Made by a program: the position numbers and the translations under genes
The notes under the pieces: model-generated
The model's input: only the letters and a program-made list of their open reading frames with translations
What the model was told of the DNA's origin: nothing
Databases searched by the model: none
In this document: positions 28,131 to 37,903 of the stretch, piece after piece
Layout of the letters: each line of letters starts with the position of its first letter
How positions within the stretch are numbered: the stretch's first letter is position 1
From: Verrucomicrobiota bacterium
GTDB lineage: Bacteria; Verrucomicrobiota; Verrucomicrobiia; Opitutales; Opitutaceae
Direction: 5' to 3'
Assembly (NCBI GenBank): GCA_028293545.1
Contig: JAQGOP010000011.1
Span: 1-64,000 of the forward strand
DNA length: 64,000 nt

Positions 28131-29006
28131 GTGATTCCCACTTTCACGCTGCTCACCATGGCGATCATCGCGTTGTGGCTGAGCGGGGACGAGGCGTCCG
28201 TCATCCCGGCCTGGCGACGCTTCGCGTGGCTGTACCTGGCGGCCGCTGCCGTCGTCGCGGCGCTGGCTTTCGGAATCGTCCGTCCGCTCGGTGTTGGGTG
28301 GATTTTTTTATTCGGCGGTGCGACGTGGGCTTTTTCTCGTCCAACTCTGTCGGGTTGGCACCGCGCCGTCGCGGCTGTCGCGATTCTGGGGCTCGGCGCC
28401 GGGTTGATGGTGCACTTGCTTCCCGGGTTCCAGAACCCGCGCGTCCTCGCGGCAGTGGCTTTCACGCCGGATGCGATCCCGTACACGCTCTATCTGAACC
28501 TCGATAAGACGCTCGCAGGCATCCTGCTGCTCGGATGGTGCCATCGCCGCAGCGCGCGCGCGGCCGACTGGCGAGCCACGCTGGTCGGCGCCGCGCCCTG
28601 GGCCGCGGGATTGTTGGTCGCGATCATGGGGCTGTCGCTGGCGGCGGGGTACGTGCGTTTCGCCCCGAAGTTTCCCCGCGAAAGCTGGCTCTGGATGTGG
28701 GTGAACCTCTGCTTCACCTGCCTCGCGGAGGAGGCGTTGTTTCGCGGTTTCATCCAGGCGCAGCTACAACGAGCTTGGAAAACCATGCAGGGAGGGAACT
28801 GGCTGGCCCTGGGTGTCGCGGCTTTCGCGTTCGGGCTCGCGCATGGGGCGGGCGGTTTGACCTATGTCGTCCTCGCGACTGTGGCTGGCGTCGGCTATGG
28901 CTGGGTCTACCAGCGCACCGGCCGCATCGAGGCGAGCATCCTCACGCATTTCTCGCTGAACACAGTCCACTTTTTCCTGTTCACGTATCCGGCGCTGAAA
29001 GCGTAG
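28131..29006 (+). CDS. CPBP-family intramembrane metalloprotease
   Basis: A 291-residue, mostly hydrophobic protein with a GTG start. About seven membrane helices are visible. CPBP/Abi motifs are present: EEALFRGFIQ (EExxxR), a glycine-rich AFGLAHGAGG with histidine, and LTHFSLNTV near the C-terminus. Family members include CAAX prenyl proteases and bacteriocin self-immunity proteins; the substrate here is unknown. A ribosome-binding site is not obvious. The gene is followed by the Pqi-like operon in the same direction, 173 bases away. Confidence 0.82.
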   Translation: MIPTFTLLTMAIIALWLSGDEASVIPAWRRFAWLYLAAAAVVAALAFGIVRPLGVGWIFLFGGATWAFSRPTLSGWHRAVAAVAILGLGAGLMVHLLPGFQNPRVLAAVAFTPDAIPYTLYLNLDKTLAGILLLGWCHRRSARAADWRATLVGAAPWAAGLLVAIMGLSLAAGYVRFAPKFPRESWLWMWVNLCFTCLAEEALFRGFIQAQLQRAWKTMQGGNWLALGVAAFAFGLAHGAGGLTYVVLATVAGVGYGWVYQRTGRIEASILTHFSLNTVHFFLFTYPALKA

Positions 29007-29179
29007 TTCACCGCCGGGCGCGCCGACAACGCCGTCCGGGCCAGACCCGTCGGCGCCGCCCGGCCTGCCTTTGAAAATCGCCTGTTCCGGGCGAACCAAC
29101 TCCCCTCGGCGCGTTCCAAGGGAGAAGCCTTTTCGAAGGCGATCCTTTTTCCAGCGAGGACTTTCTCGCGCAACCGCGC

Positions 29180-29806
29180 ATGCAACCTGATGAACCGTTC
29201 GTGACTTGCCCGCTTTGCGGCCAGACCCACGCAGCTCCGTTTTTGAAACCGGGACAGCGGGCGTCGTGCGTGCGCTGCGGCAGCCTGCTCGCGGAAGCGG
29301 GGCACCTCGGTCCGCAGGCGCCCTTGGTGTTTGCGTGCACCGGCCTCGTCCTGGCGGTCCCGGCGCTCTTGCTCCCGTTCGTCACGCTCTCGAAGTTCGG
29401 CAAGGAACGAACGGTGCTGCTGACCGATGGGTTCCTGGGTTTCTGGACGCATGGCTTCGCGCCCTTCGGCGCGGCGGTCCTGATCGCGGGAACCATCGCG
29501 CCGTTCGGGCTGCTCGGGTTGCTCGCGGCCTTGTACGTGCTGGGAAAACGGAACCCGGCCCCCGCGCTGCTGCCGCGGCTGCGTCACTGGGCGCACCAGG
29601 TCGAATATTGGGCCATGCCCGAAGTGCAGATCCTGGGAGTCCTCGTCGCGTTTTTTAAACTGGGCAGCGTTGTCAATGTGACGATCGGCCCGGGTTTGTA
29701 CTGTTACGGCGGGTCTTCGCTTTTCACCCTGATGGCTTGGCGTTCCTTCAAACTGCGGCCGCGCGAGCGCCGGCCATTCCGCGCGGCAGCGGTGGCGACC
29801 TCATGA
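29180..29806 (+). CDS. pqiA: paraquat-inducible protein A, first half (zinc-ribbon membrane domain)
   Basis: A 208-residue protein with an N-terminal zinc ribbon of two CxxC pairs (C10, C13, C30, C33), then hydrophobic helices and the sequence PEVQILGVLVAFFKLGSVVN typical of PqiA. In E. coli, PqiA is a single 417-residue protein with two such domains that works with PqiB and PqiC in lipid transport across the periplasm. Here the domains are split: this gene overlaps the next by four bases (ATGA), so translation is coupled. Confidence 0.85.
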   Translation: MQPDEPFVTCPLCGQTHAAPFLKPGQRASCVRCGSLLAEAGHLGPQAPLVFACTGLVLAVPALLLPFVTLSKFGKERTVLLTDGFLGFWTHGFAPFGAAVLIAGTIAPFGLLGLLAALYVLGKRNPAPALLPRLRHWAHQVEYWAMPEVQILGVLVAFFKLGSVVNVTIGPGLYCYGGSSLFTLMAWRSFKLRPRERRPFRAAAVATS

Positions 29807-30339
29807 ACATCTGGGCCCCACGCGCGTCGGCCTCGACCACGCAGTCCGCCGCACTCGCGGTGGCGGCCGTGGTCATGCTCGTGCCGGCCTACACGCTGCC
29901 GGTGATGCACCTCGGGATCCTCGGGCAGCACAGCGCGGACACCACGATTTTCTCCGGCGTCGTCCAGCTCTGGCAACAGGGATTGGGCGGCCTGGCGGCC
30001 ATTGTGTTCACTGCGAGTTTCCTGGTGCCGTTGCTCAAGCTGCTTGGGCTCGCGTGGCTGCTGCTGGCCGCGAACCGGGAAAAGTTTCGCCGTCGCCGCC
30101 CGCGGCTGCTCACGCGGATTTACGGGGCGGTCGATTTCATCGGGCGATGGTCGATGCTCGACGTCTTCCTTGTCGCCTTTCTCTGCGGCGCCGTGCAATT
30201 CGGCCAACTTGCCTCAGTGCAGCCGCGGCCGGGCGTGGCGGCGTTTGGCGCGGTGGTGCTCCTGACCATGCTCGCGACGCATCGCTTCGACCCGCGACTC
30301 CTGTGGGTGGATGTCCCAGCAACTCCGCGCACAACCTGA
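29803..30339 (+). CDS. pqiA: paraquat-inducible protein A, second half
   Basis: A 178-residue membrane protein, the second PqiA domain without the zinc ribbon. Visible family sequence includes VPAYTLPVMHL, a DTTIFSGVVQLWQ region and GRWSMLDVFLVAFL. Its ATG lies within the ATGA overlap at the end of the first half, which explains a split but coupled pqiA. Together with the next gene it forms a three-gene lipid-transport operon. The start at 29803 is supported by the overlap and by the absence of any upstream domain sequence. Confidence 0.82.
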   Translation: MNIWAPRASASTTQSAALAVAAVVMLVPAYTLPVMHLGILGQHSADTTIFSGVVQLWQQGLGGLAAIVFTASFLVPLLKLLGLAWLLLAANREKFRRRRPRLLTRIYGAVDFIGRWSMLDVFLVAFLCGAVQFGQLASVQPRPGVAAFGAVVLLTMLATHRFDPRLLWVDVPATPRTT

Positions 30340-30345
30340 CGCACC

Positions 30346-31266
30346 ATGGCCGCACCCACCCCCAAGGTTTCAAGGTTTCCGCGGATCCCGCTGGTGTGGA
30401 TCGTGCCGATTGTCGCGGCCATCCTCGCCGGCTGGATGCTCTATCGCGAGTGGCGCAAGCACGGCGAGGAAATCACGATCTCCTTCACGGAAGGCGCCGG
30501 CCTGGAGCCGCGCCAGACCAAGCTCGAGTACAAGGGCATCGCCGTCGGCGAAGTGAAGGAAGTGCGGCTCAACCGAAACCTCCATCGCGTCATCGTTCGC
30601 GTGCAGCTCGATAAGAACGTCTCCGCGATCGCGCGCGAAGGCGCCCAATTCTGGATCGTGCAGCCGGAAATCGGATTCGGCGGCGTCAGCGGATTGGAAA
30701 CGCTCCTGACCGGGGCGCGACTGAATGTGCGCCTCGGCGAGGGCCCGCCCGCGACGCGCTTCCGCGGGCTCGACGCGCCGCCCGCACCCGAGCGCACCGA
30801 GGATGGCCGCGCATTCCTGTTGCGCGCCGATCGCGTCGGCGGACTGCAGCCGAAGGCGCCGGTGTTTTATCGCGACGTGAAAGTGGGCGAGGTCGAAACC
30901 GCGCGCCTCGCGGAAGACTCAACCGGCGTGCTAATTCGCATCCGGGTCCAGTTTGCCTACGTGCCGCTGATTCGGGCGAACACGCGGTTCTGGAACGCCG
31001 GGGGCGTGCCGATTCAATTCAGTTTGTTCGGCGGCGCGAACGCGCAGAAAAAATCGCTCCAGTCATTCATCACCGGCGCCATCTCGCTCGCGACTCCGGA
31101 GGCTCCGGGCGAAGTCGCACCCGACGGAACTGAATTTCCGCTCTACAAGGAAGCCGATGACGAGTGGCTGAAATGGCGTCCGGCCATCGCGGTCAAGGCC
31201 GTGGACGTCGCGCCCGAAGAACCCGCGGCGCAGAACGTGATGCCAGGCTTGTTGGGCGGCCGCTGA
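30346..31266 (+). CDS. pqiB: PqiB/MlaD-type MCE domain protein (two MCE domains)
   Basis: MCE proteins form hollow periplasmic tubes that carry lipids between the membranes. The 306-residue protein has one N-terminal membrane anchor (PLVWIVPIVAAILAGWMLY, about 15-33). Two MCE domains follow (about 42-130 and 155-250), each with a GLxPxxxxxxYxGxxVGEV-like segment; the clearest are KGIAVGEVKEVRL and RDVKVGEVETARL. E. coli PqiB has three MCE domains in 546 residues, so this is a compact version. It follows the pqiA pair by 6 bases. No pqiC-like lipoprotein follows: the next gene, purL, faces the other way. Confidence 0.85.
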   Translation: MAAPTPKVSRFPRIPLVWIVPIVAAILAGWMLYREWRKHGEEITISFTEGAGLEPRQTKLEYKGIAVGEVKEVRLNRNLHRVIVRVQLDKNVSAIAREGAQFWIVQPEIGFGGVSGLETLLTGARLNVRLGEGPPATRFRGLDAPPAPERTEDGRAFLLRADRVGGLQPKAPVFYRDVKVGEVETARLAEDSTGVLIRIRVQFAYVPLIRANTRFWNAGGVPIQFSLFGGANAQKKSLQSFITGAISLATPEAPGEVAPDGTEFPLYKEADDEWLKWRPAIAVKAVDVAPEEPAAQNVMPGLLGGR

Positions 31267-31281
31267 TGTTCGATCTTCGGA

Positions 31282-31302
31282 GCAGGCGGGCCGCCTGCGC
31301 TA
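31282..31302. repeat. family B palindrome between convergent pqiB and purL
   Basis: gcaggcgggccgcctgcgcta carries an 8-bp palindrome and ends in a CTA, so it is an inverted copy of the TAGCGCAGGC element. It lies between the stops of pqiB and purL. Confidence 0.75.
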
Positions 31303-31321
31303 CTTTCCGGATCGCGACAAT

Positions 31322-34300
31322 TCATCCCACCCAGGCGCGGGCGTTGTAGAAGAGCTTCATCCACGGGCTGTCTTCGCCCCAGGTCTTGGGCGCCCAGCTC
31401 ATGCAGGCGGACCGGAACACGCGCTCCGGGTGCGGCATCATGATGGTCGTGCGCCCGGTCGTCGTCGTGAGCGCAGTCATGCCCAAGGGCGAACCGTTCG
31501 GGTTGAGCGGATATTTTTCGGTGTAAACCCGCGCGGGTTTTGATCCGCCTTGGGCGGACGATTTCGCCAGCGCGAGAGCCTGCTGGTTGTCGATGAAGCG
31601 GGCGACGACGAGGCCTGAGTCGCTGCACGCGCGGAGCGCGGCGTCGTCCTTGAATTCCGCGTAACCCTCGCCATGCGCCACGGCGATGGGAATCACCGAG
31701 CCCGCCATCCCGGCGAACAGGACGCTCGGCGTGGGTTCGATCTTAACCGACACAAACCGGCCTTCGTAACGCTCCGATTGGTTCTGCACAAAACGCGGCC
31801 AGTGGCTCGAGCCCGGGATGATCGAATGGAGGTTGCTCATCATCTGGCAGCCGTTGCACACGCCGAGCGCGAACGCATCCTCGCGCGCGAAAAATGCCGC
31901 GAACTCCGCCCGGGCCCGGTCATTGAACAGGATGCTCTTGGCCCAGCCTTCGCCCGCGCCAAGCACGTCGCCGTAGCTGAAGCCGCCGCAGGCCGCCAGG
32001 CCACGAAAATCCTCAAGGGAGATTCGCCCGCTGAGGATGTCGGTCATGTGGACATCCACCGCCGCGAATCCCGCGCGCGTGAACGCCGCGGCCATCTCGA
32101 GCTGCCCGTTCACACCCTGCTCGCGCAGGATCGCAATCCGCGGTTTCGCGCCGGGCCGGGCGATTTTCCGATCGTGGCTTCCGCTTTTCACCCCGGGTTG
32201 CCAATCGAAGGTGATCGTCGGCGTGATGCCCGGATTGGTGGGATCGAGCTTCAACCGGAACTCGGACTCCGCGCAGGTGGGATTGTCGCGCAGCGCGGAG
32301 ATCCGGCGCGTGACGTCCGACCAGATGGCGCGCAACGCGAAGAGATTTTGCTCGAAGATGGCTTCGCCGCCGCGGATCACCCGGAAGATATGGGCGCGGT
32401 TCAGCGTCCCGATGCGTGATGTCGCGCTGTCGAGCCCATGCATGCGGAGCACGGCGTTGACGGCCTCGAAATCGTCCGCGCGAATCTGGATCACGGCGCC
32501 CAGCTCTTCGGCGAAGAGTTGCGCGAAGACCGAGGAGTGGGCCGGAAGTTCGAGGTCGACGCCGGTGTGCCCCGCGAAGGCCATCTCGACCACGGTCGCG
32601 AGCAATCCGCCGTCGGCCCGATCGTGGTAGGCGAGCAGCTTTTGCTCGCGCCCGAGCTGCTGGATCGCATTCCAGAAAGCCTTGAGGTCGTCGGCGCGAT
32701 CGACGTCGGGAGGACTCGCGCCGGCCTGTGACAGCACTTGTCCGAGGATCGAGCCACCCAGGCGATTTTTGCCGCGGCCGAGGTCGATGAGCAGCAGCAG
32801 GGTTTCGCCGATGTTTTGGCCGGGGCCGGCCGCCGTGTCGGGGTCGTAGCGCAGCTGGGGCGTGAGCGTGAGTCGGACGTCGTTTACTGCGGCAAACGCC
32901 GAGATGACGACTGAGATCGGCGCGGTGACGCGTTTGTCCGCACCGGACGCGGCGTCCTTCCACGCCGTGCTCATGCTCATCGAGTCTTTGCCGACGGGAA
33001 TCGTGATGCCGAGGGCGGGGCAAAGGTCGATTCCGACCGCGCGCACCGCGGCGTACAAATCGGCGCCGTCGCCGGGAATCGCCGGGGCGGCCATCCAGTT
33101 CGCGGAGAGATTCACTTTGCCGAGTTCGCCGATTTGAGCGGCGGCGAGATTCGTGAGCGACTCGCCCACCGCGAGCCGGGCCGAGGCGGCGGCATCGTTG
33201 AGCGCGACCGGCGTACGCTCACCCATCGCCATGGCCTCGCCGGTATAGACATCGTACGCGGCCGCCGTCACGGCGCAGTCGGCGACGGGGACCTGCCACG
33301 GCCCAACCATTTGGTCGCGGGCAATCAAGCCGCCCAGCGTGCGGTCGCCGATGGAGATGAGGAAAGTCTTGTCCGCCACGGTGGGGTGGGAGAGCACGCG
33401 GCGAACGGCTTCATCCAGCGAAACGCCGTCGAGGTCCAGCGGCGCGAGCGGACGCACGAGTTTCCGATCGCTGCGGTGCATGCGCGGCGGTTTGCCGAGC
33501 AGCACGTCGAGCGGGAGGTCGATCGGCGTGTTCTTGAAATGAGCGTCCTCGAGCACGAGCTGCTTCTTTTCGGTGGCCTCGCCGACGACGGCGAACGGGC
33601 AGCGCTCGCGTTCGCAGAGCGCGGTGAACGTCGCGAGATGCGAGGTGGGCACGGCGAGCACGTAGCGTTCCTGGGATTCGTTGCACCAGATCTCGAGCGG
33701 GCTCATGCCCGGTTCGTCGTTGGGCACGGCGCGCAGCTGGAAACGCCCGCCGCGGCCGGCGTCGTTCACCAGTTCGGGAAGCGCGTTGGAAATTCCCCCG
33801 GCGCCGACGTCGTGGATAAATGAAATCGGGTTCCGCTCGCCGAGCGCCCAACACCGGTCGATCACTTCCTGGCACCGGCGCTCCATCTCCGCGTTGTCCC
33901 GCTGCACGCTCGCGAAATCGAGATCCTCGTTCCCCGTCCCGCTGGCCATGGAACTGGCCGCGCCGCCGCCCAAACCGATGAGCATCGCCGGCCCGCCGAG
34001 CACGATCAGCTGGTCGCCGGGATTGATCGCGCCTTTCTTGACGTGGCCCGCGCGGATATTCCCGAGCCCGCCGGCGAGCATGATGGGTTTATGGTAACCG
34101 CGGATTTCTGTTTGGCCGCGCGCCGCGGAGGCGGACTCGACGGCCGCGGGAACTTCCTGCTCAAAGGTCCGGAAGTAACCGTTGATGTTGGGCCGGCCGA
34201 ACTCGTTGTTGAACGCCGCACCGCCGAGCGGGCCTTCGATCATGATGTCCAAGGCGCTCACGATGCGCCCGGGTTTTCCGTGCTCTTTTTCCCAAGGCTG

Positions 34301-35413
34301 GATCGCGCCGGGCAGCTTTAGATTTGAAACCGTGAAGCCGGTGAGCCCGACCTTTGGCTTGGAGCCGCGGCCCGTGGCGCCTTCATCGCGGATTTCCCCG
34401 CCCGATCCCGTCGCGGCACCCGGAAACGGCGAGATGGCCGTGGGATGGTTGTGCGTCTCGACCTTGCAGAGCACGTGGATCTCTTCGTCGACCGCGGCGT
34501 ATTCGTTGCTTTTCGGGTCGACGAAAAAACGTCCGCCACGAGTGCCGACGAACACCGCGGAGTTGTCCTTGTAAGCCGAAAGAATCCCGTCGCTGTGCAA
34601 CTGGTGCGTGTTCCGGATCATCTGGAACAGCGAAAGATCGCAGGCGGCGCCATCGATGTCCCACGTCGCGTTGAAAATTTTATGCCGGCAGTGCTCCGAG
34701 TTTGCCTGTGCGAACATCATCAGCTCGATGTCGTTCGGGTCGCGCCGCAAGGCGGTGAACGCCCGGACGAGGTAATCGATTTCATCGTCCGCGAGCGCGA
34801 GGCCCAGCGATTGGTTCGCGGCGACGAGGGCGGCGCGACCTTCGGCGAGCACGGGCACGCTCGCCATCGGTCGCGGGGTCTCGTGACGGAAAAGCGCGCC
34901 GAGCGATTCGAAATCGCCGAATACCGCCTGGGTCATCCGGTCGTGAAGGCGGGCACTGAGTTTCAGGCGAAGGGCGCCAGGCGGTAAGCTGGGCGCAGTG
35001 GCCGCAGTCACTTCCGGTGGATTGCTCCCCGCCGCGGTTCGCTTGTCGCCGACGCCATCGGGTGCCAGCCCGATCGTGTAGGCGATGACGCGCTCGATCC
35101 GCTTGACCTTCGCGAGACCGCAGATGTGCGCGATATCCGTGGCCTTGGAAGACCAGGGCGAAATGGTGCCAGGACGCGGGGCGACGATTTGCAGGATTCC
35201 GTCCGCGGCGACGGCGGGGGCGCGGCGCGGACCATACTGGAGAAGCTGGTCGAGGATCGCTCGCTCGGATGGGTCCAGGTCAGCATCGGTTTCGACGACG
35301 TGGACAAACTCGGCGCCCACGGCACGGACCGGCAACCCGGCAGCCGTGAAATCCTGAAGGAGTTTCTGGAGGCGGAAGGGAGAGAGGGCGGGCGAGCCAC
35401 GAAGGATCAACAT
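31322..35413 (-). CDS. purL: phosphoribosylformylglycinamidine synthase
   Basis: PurL converts FGAR, glutamine and ATP to FGAM, the fourth step of purine synthesis. The 1363 residues (E. coli 1295) begin [19 protein letters not shown], the usual start of the large single-chain form. Visible parts are the [20 protein letters not shown] motif of the first AIRS domain, a second AIRS half, and a C-terminal glutaminase with nucleophile cysteine in GVCNGCQ and HGEG. ATG 35413 is chosen by comparison with the family; an open frame upstream to 35614 runs through the purF leader repeat. It is transcribed divergently from purF. Confidence 0.97.
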   Translation of the reverse strand: MLILRGSPALSPFRLQKLLQDFTAAGLPVRAVGAEFVHVVETDADLDPSERAILDQLLQYGPRRAPAVAADGILQIVAPRPGTISPWSSKATDIAHICGLAKVKRIERVIAYTIGLAPDGVGDKRTAAGSNPPEVTAATAPSLPPGALRLKLSARLHDRMTQAVFGDFESLGALFRHETPRPMASVPVLAEGRAALVAANQSLGLALADDEIDYLVRAFTALRRDPNDIELMMFAQANSEHCRHKIFNATWDIDGAACDLSLFQMIRNTHQLHSDGILSAYKDNSAVFVGTRGGRFFVDPKSNEYAAVDEEIHVLCKVETHNHPTAISPFPGAATGSGGEIRDEGATGRGSKPKVGLTGFTVSNLKLPGAIQPWEKEHGKPGRIVSALDIMIEGPLGGAAFNNEFGRPNINGYFRTFEQEVPAAVESASAARGQTEIRGYHKPIMLAGGLGNIRAGHVKKGAINPGDQLIVLGGPAMLIGLGGGAASSMASGTGNEDLDFASVQRDNAEMERRCQEVIDRCWALGERNPISFIHDVGAGGISNALPELVNDAGRGGRFQLRAVPNDEPGMSPLEIWCNESQERYVLAVPTSHLATFTALCERERCPFAVVGEATEKKQLVLEDAHFKNTPIDLPLDVLLGKPPRMHRSDRKLVRPLAPLDLDGVSLDEAVRRVLSHPTVADKTFLISIGDRTLGGLIARDQMVGPWQVPVADCAVTAAAYDVYTGEAMAMGERTPVALNDAAASARLAVGESLTNLAAAQIGELGKVNLSANWMAAPAIPGDGADLYAAVRAVGIDLCPALGITIPVGKDSMSMSTAWKDAASGADKRVTAPISVVISAFAAVNDVRLTLTPQLRYDPDTAAGPGQNIGETLLLLIDLGRGKNRLGGSILGQVLSQAGASPPDVDRADDLKAFWNAIQQLGREQKLLAYHDRADGGLLATVVEMAFAGHTGVDLELPAHSSVFAQLFAEELGAVIQIRADDFEAVNAVLRMHGLDSATSRIGTLNRAHIFRVIRGGEAIFEQNLFALRAIWSDVTRRISALRDNPTCAESEFRLKLDPTNPGITPTITFDWQPGVKSGSHDRKIARPGAKPRIAILREQGVNGQLEMAAAFTRAGFAAVDVHMTDILSGRISLEDFRGLAACGGFSYGDVLGAGEGWAKSILFNDRARAEFAAFFAREDAFALGVCNGCQMMSNLHSIIPGSSHWPRFVQNQSERYEGRFVSVKIEPTPSVLFAGMAGSVIPIAVAHGEGYAEFKDDAALRACSDSGLVVARFIDNQQALALAKSSAQGGSKPARVYTEKYPLNPNGSPLGMTALTTTTGRTTIMMPHPERVFRSACMSWAPKTWGEDSPWMKLFYNARAWVG

Positions 35414-35499
35414 GGTTGGTCCCCGGATGTGACCCAACATCGCCAATCCGGTCAAGTAGCCTGCGCTCGCCCGCCAGGCGCGCCCGCGGATTTTTTTAA

Positions 35500-35627
35500 C
35501 CACGAATGGACACGGGCGGACCCGAATCAGAAATCCGAATCGATTCCTGTTTGATTCTGCCTTCGACCTCGGTTCAAAAATTTCCTCGTTCTGATTCGAG
35601 CCACTCGTTTCCATTCGTGGTCAAAGG
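35500..35627. repeat. imperfect inverted repeat, family E
   Basis: accacgaatggacacgggcg near 35501 is mirrored by tttccattcgtggtcaaa near 35610-35627, so the arms can pair. A related inverted pair (tccacgcctgggcgcgaat against tattcgtgttcattggtgg) occurs at about 49091-49192, ahead of valS. These look like short mobile or REP-type elements with no coding capacity. Confidence 0.65.
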
Positions 35628-35663
35628 ATCGGGATTCCTGCATGGCTTTTTTCGCGCGGCGCT

Positions 35664-35693
35664 TTGTGTTTTGGGGTGGTTTGGGTCTATGAT
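35664..35693 (+). promoter_or_regulatory. candidate sigma-70 promoter for purF
   Basis: TTGTGT, an 18-base spacer and TATGAT lie about 160 bases upstream of the purF start codon. The -10 is good, the -35 fair; it is the best match in the purL-purF gap but still a visual call. Confidence 0.35.
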
Positions 35694-35850
35694 GGAGAAA
35701 GCCGTTGACCATTCGGGGTTCGTCCGCGAAATCACCCGCTTTCCACCACGTGCGGAACCGTTTCCACCTAACACTCATCGACAGCCTTCCCGGCGAAGAA
35801 CCCCGGAAGACAAACGCGGTGTGGGTGGCGAAAAAAAGCAAGGTCCGCGA

Positions 35851-37758
35851 ATGAGCGAACATATTGGCCACGAATGCGGCATCGCCCTGGTCCGGCTGCT
35901 CAAGCCGTTGTCCTACTACCAGGAGAAATACGGCTCGCCGCTGTGGGGCTTCACCAAGCTCTTTCTCCTCATGGAGAAGCAGCACAATCGCGGGCAGGAC
36001 GGCGCGGGCGTCGCCTGTGTGAAATTCGATATGCCGGCCGGCGAGCCGTACATGTTCCGCGAGCGCAATACGGAGCCGAATCCGCTGGATCGCGTGTTCA
36101 AGACGCTGCTGGCTCGTTACGAGGAGCTCGTGACCGAAGGCCGGGTGCACCCGGAGTTTGCGGACACGGTCAAGCAGCACTTCGATTTCGGCGCGGAACT
36201 TTATCTCGGGCATCTCCGTTATGGCACCTCGGGTGGATACGGCGTGAGTGCGTGTCATCCGTATTTTCGTCGGAGTTCCTGGCCGACGCGCAACCTCGCG
36301 CTGTGCGGGAACTTCAACATGACCAACACGCAGGAGCTGAACGACAGCCTCATCGCGATTGGCCAGCACCCGATTTTTTCCTCCGACACGCAGGCCGTCC
36401 TCGAGAAAATCGGCTTCTACCTCGATGAGGAACACGAGGATATTTACCGCTACCTGCGCACCCGCGACCTGTCCGGCGCGGAACTGACGAAGCGGATCAG
36501 CGAGGGGCTCGACCTGACGCGGGTGCTCACGCGGGCGTCGAAAAAATGGGACGGCGGTTATGCGATCGCCGGCCTGATCGGAAACGGCGACGCCTTTGTG
36601 GCGCGCGACCCCTCCGGGATTCGCCCGGCGTATTATTTTCAGAACGACGAAGTCATCGCCTTCGCTTCCGAGCGCGCGCCGCTCATGACGGTGTTCGACC
36701 TCGCTTTGGAACAGGTGAAGGAAGTGGAACCCGGGCACGCGGTCGTCATCAAGAAAAGCGGCACGGTCACCGCGCATCCCTTCACGGCGCCATTGCCGCG
36801 AACCTCGTGCTCGTTCGAGCGGATTTATTTTTCCCGCGGCAATGACATCGACATTTACCGGGAGCGCCAGGCGCTCGGCGCCGGCTTGGCTGACCAGGTC
36901 ATCAAGTCGATCGGGCACGACTGGGCGAACACGGTTTTCGGGTTTGTGCCGAACACCGCGGAAGTCGCCTATTACGGGTTGATGTCGGCGCTGCGCAACC
37001 GGCGCCGCGACGAAGTCAAAGCCGCGATCCTCAAGGCGCAGGCCACGGGCACGCTCACAGAGGCGCTGCTTGACGAATTGATCCTCCGCAACTGGCCGCG
37101 CGGCGAGAAGGTCGTCAGCAAGGACATCAAGCTCCGCACGTTCATCGGCCAGGAAAATCTCCGGAACCAGCTCGCGAGCCACGTTTACGACATCACGTAT
37201 GGGTCGGTGAATCCCGGGGACAACCTGGTGTGCGTGGACGACTCGATCGTGCGCGGCACGACGCTGCGAAAGTCGATCCTGCGGATCCTCGCCCGGCTCA
37301 ACCCGAAGAAGATCGTGATCGTTTCGACGGCCCCGCAGATCCGCTACCCGGATTGTTACGGCATCGATATGTCGGAAGTGGGCAAGTTCATCGCGTTCGA
37401 GGCGGCGATCGAGCTGCTGAAGGAGCGCGGCCAGACCGCGATCCTTGAGGAAGTCTACCAGCTTTGCCGCGATGAAGTCGCGCGCGGCGGGACGGTGAAC
37501 CACGTCCGCAAGATCTACGAACCGTTCACGCCCGAGGAGCTCTCGAAGAAGATCGTCGAGCGGGTGCGGCCGAAAGGCATCGAGTGGACCGGAGAGATCG
37601 AGATCATTTTCCAGACGATCGAAAACCTGCACGCCGCGGTCCCGCACCACACGGGCGACTGGTATTTCACCGGCAAATATCCGACGCCCGGCGGCTATCG
37701 CGTCGTGAACCAGGCCTTCGTGAATTATTACGAGAAGAGCGAAGGACGAGCGTATTGA
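35851..37758 (+). CDS. purF: amidophosphoribosyltransferase
   Basis: PurF makes phosphoribosylamine from PRPP and glutamine, the first step of purine synthesis. The 635-residue enzyme has an N-terminal glutaminase: the nucleophile is C9 in MSEHIGHECGIALVR, so eight residues must be removed or folded away. NRGQDGAGVA and GYGVSACHPYFR follow. The C-terminal phosphoribosyltransferase domain has VCVDDSIVRGTTLRKS for PRPP binding. At 635 residues it is longer than the E. coli enzyme (505). ATG 35851 is chosen at the start of the glutaminase fold. purM follows 145 bases downstream. Confidence 0.94.
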   Translation: MSEHIGHECGIALVRLLKPLSYYQEKYGSPLWGFTKLFLLMEKQHNRGQDGAGVACVKFDMPAGEPYMFRERNTEPNPLDRVFKTLLARYEELVTEGRVHPEFADTVKQHFDFGAELYLGHLRYGTSGGYGVSACHPYFRRSSWPTRNLALCGNFNMTNTQELNDSLIAIGQHPIFSSDTQAVLEKIGFYLDEEHEDIYRYLRTRDLSGAELTKRISEGLDLTRVLTRASKKWDGGYAIAGLIGNGDAFVARDPSGIRPAYYFQNDEVIAFASERAPLMTVFDLALEQVKEVEPGHAVVIKKSGTVTAHPFTAPLPRTSCSFERIYFSRGNDIDIYRERQALGAGLADQVIKSIGHDWANTVFGFVPNTAEVAYYGLMSALRNRRRDEVKAAILKAQATGTLTEALLDELILRNWPRGEKVVSKDIKLRTFIGQENLRNQLASHVYDITYGSVNPGDNLVCVDDSIVRGTTLRKSILRILARLNPKKIVIVSTAPQIRYPDCYGIDMSEVGKFIAFEAAIELLKERGQTAILEEVYQLCRDEVARGGTVNHVRKIYEPFTPEELSKKIVERVRPKGIEWTGEIEIIFQTIENLHAAVPHHTGDWYFTGKYPTPGGYRVVNQAFVNYYEKSEGRAY

Positions 37759-37759
37759 G

Positions 37760-37792
37760 AATTTCGGATCGCGGATTTCGGATTGCGGATTG
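37760..37792. repeat. dispersed repeat, family A, after purF
   Basis: atttcggatcgcggatttcg then gattgcggat, starting right after the purF stop. A degenerate inverted copy, aatccacaatccgcaa, sits at about 37879-37897 before purM. The two copies flank the purF-purM gap. Confidence 0.75.
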
Positions 37793-37903
37793 GCGAACCC
37801 AGCATTTTCCCGGCTCTATTTCCAACATGTACCGCGTTTCCCTGGGCCATGAATTTTTCGGCTTCCTGCAATTCGCATTTCGAAATCCACAATCCGCAAC
37901 CGC

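Larger units (their letters stand above)
35414..35850. other. 437-base intergenic region between divergent purL and purF
   Basis: This gap holds a long imperfect inverted repeat (about 35500-35627) and a possible purF promoter. An open frame in frame with purF runs through it from 35506, but its translation (a PFPP/RR-rich mix including repeat sequence) shows no domain, so it is treated as untranslated leader. No purine riboswitch core was recognised. Confidence 0.6.

Noticed and set aside
35506-35850. N-terminal extension of purF
   Set aside because: It runs through an inverted repeat and a Pro/Arg-rich stretch; the family start is at 35851, where the glutaminase domain begins.
35414-35850. 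Purine riboswitch in the purF leader
   Set aside because: No conserved three-stem core or its junction sequences could be recognised.
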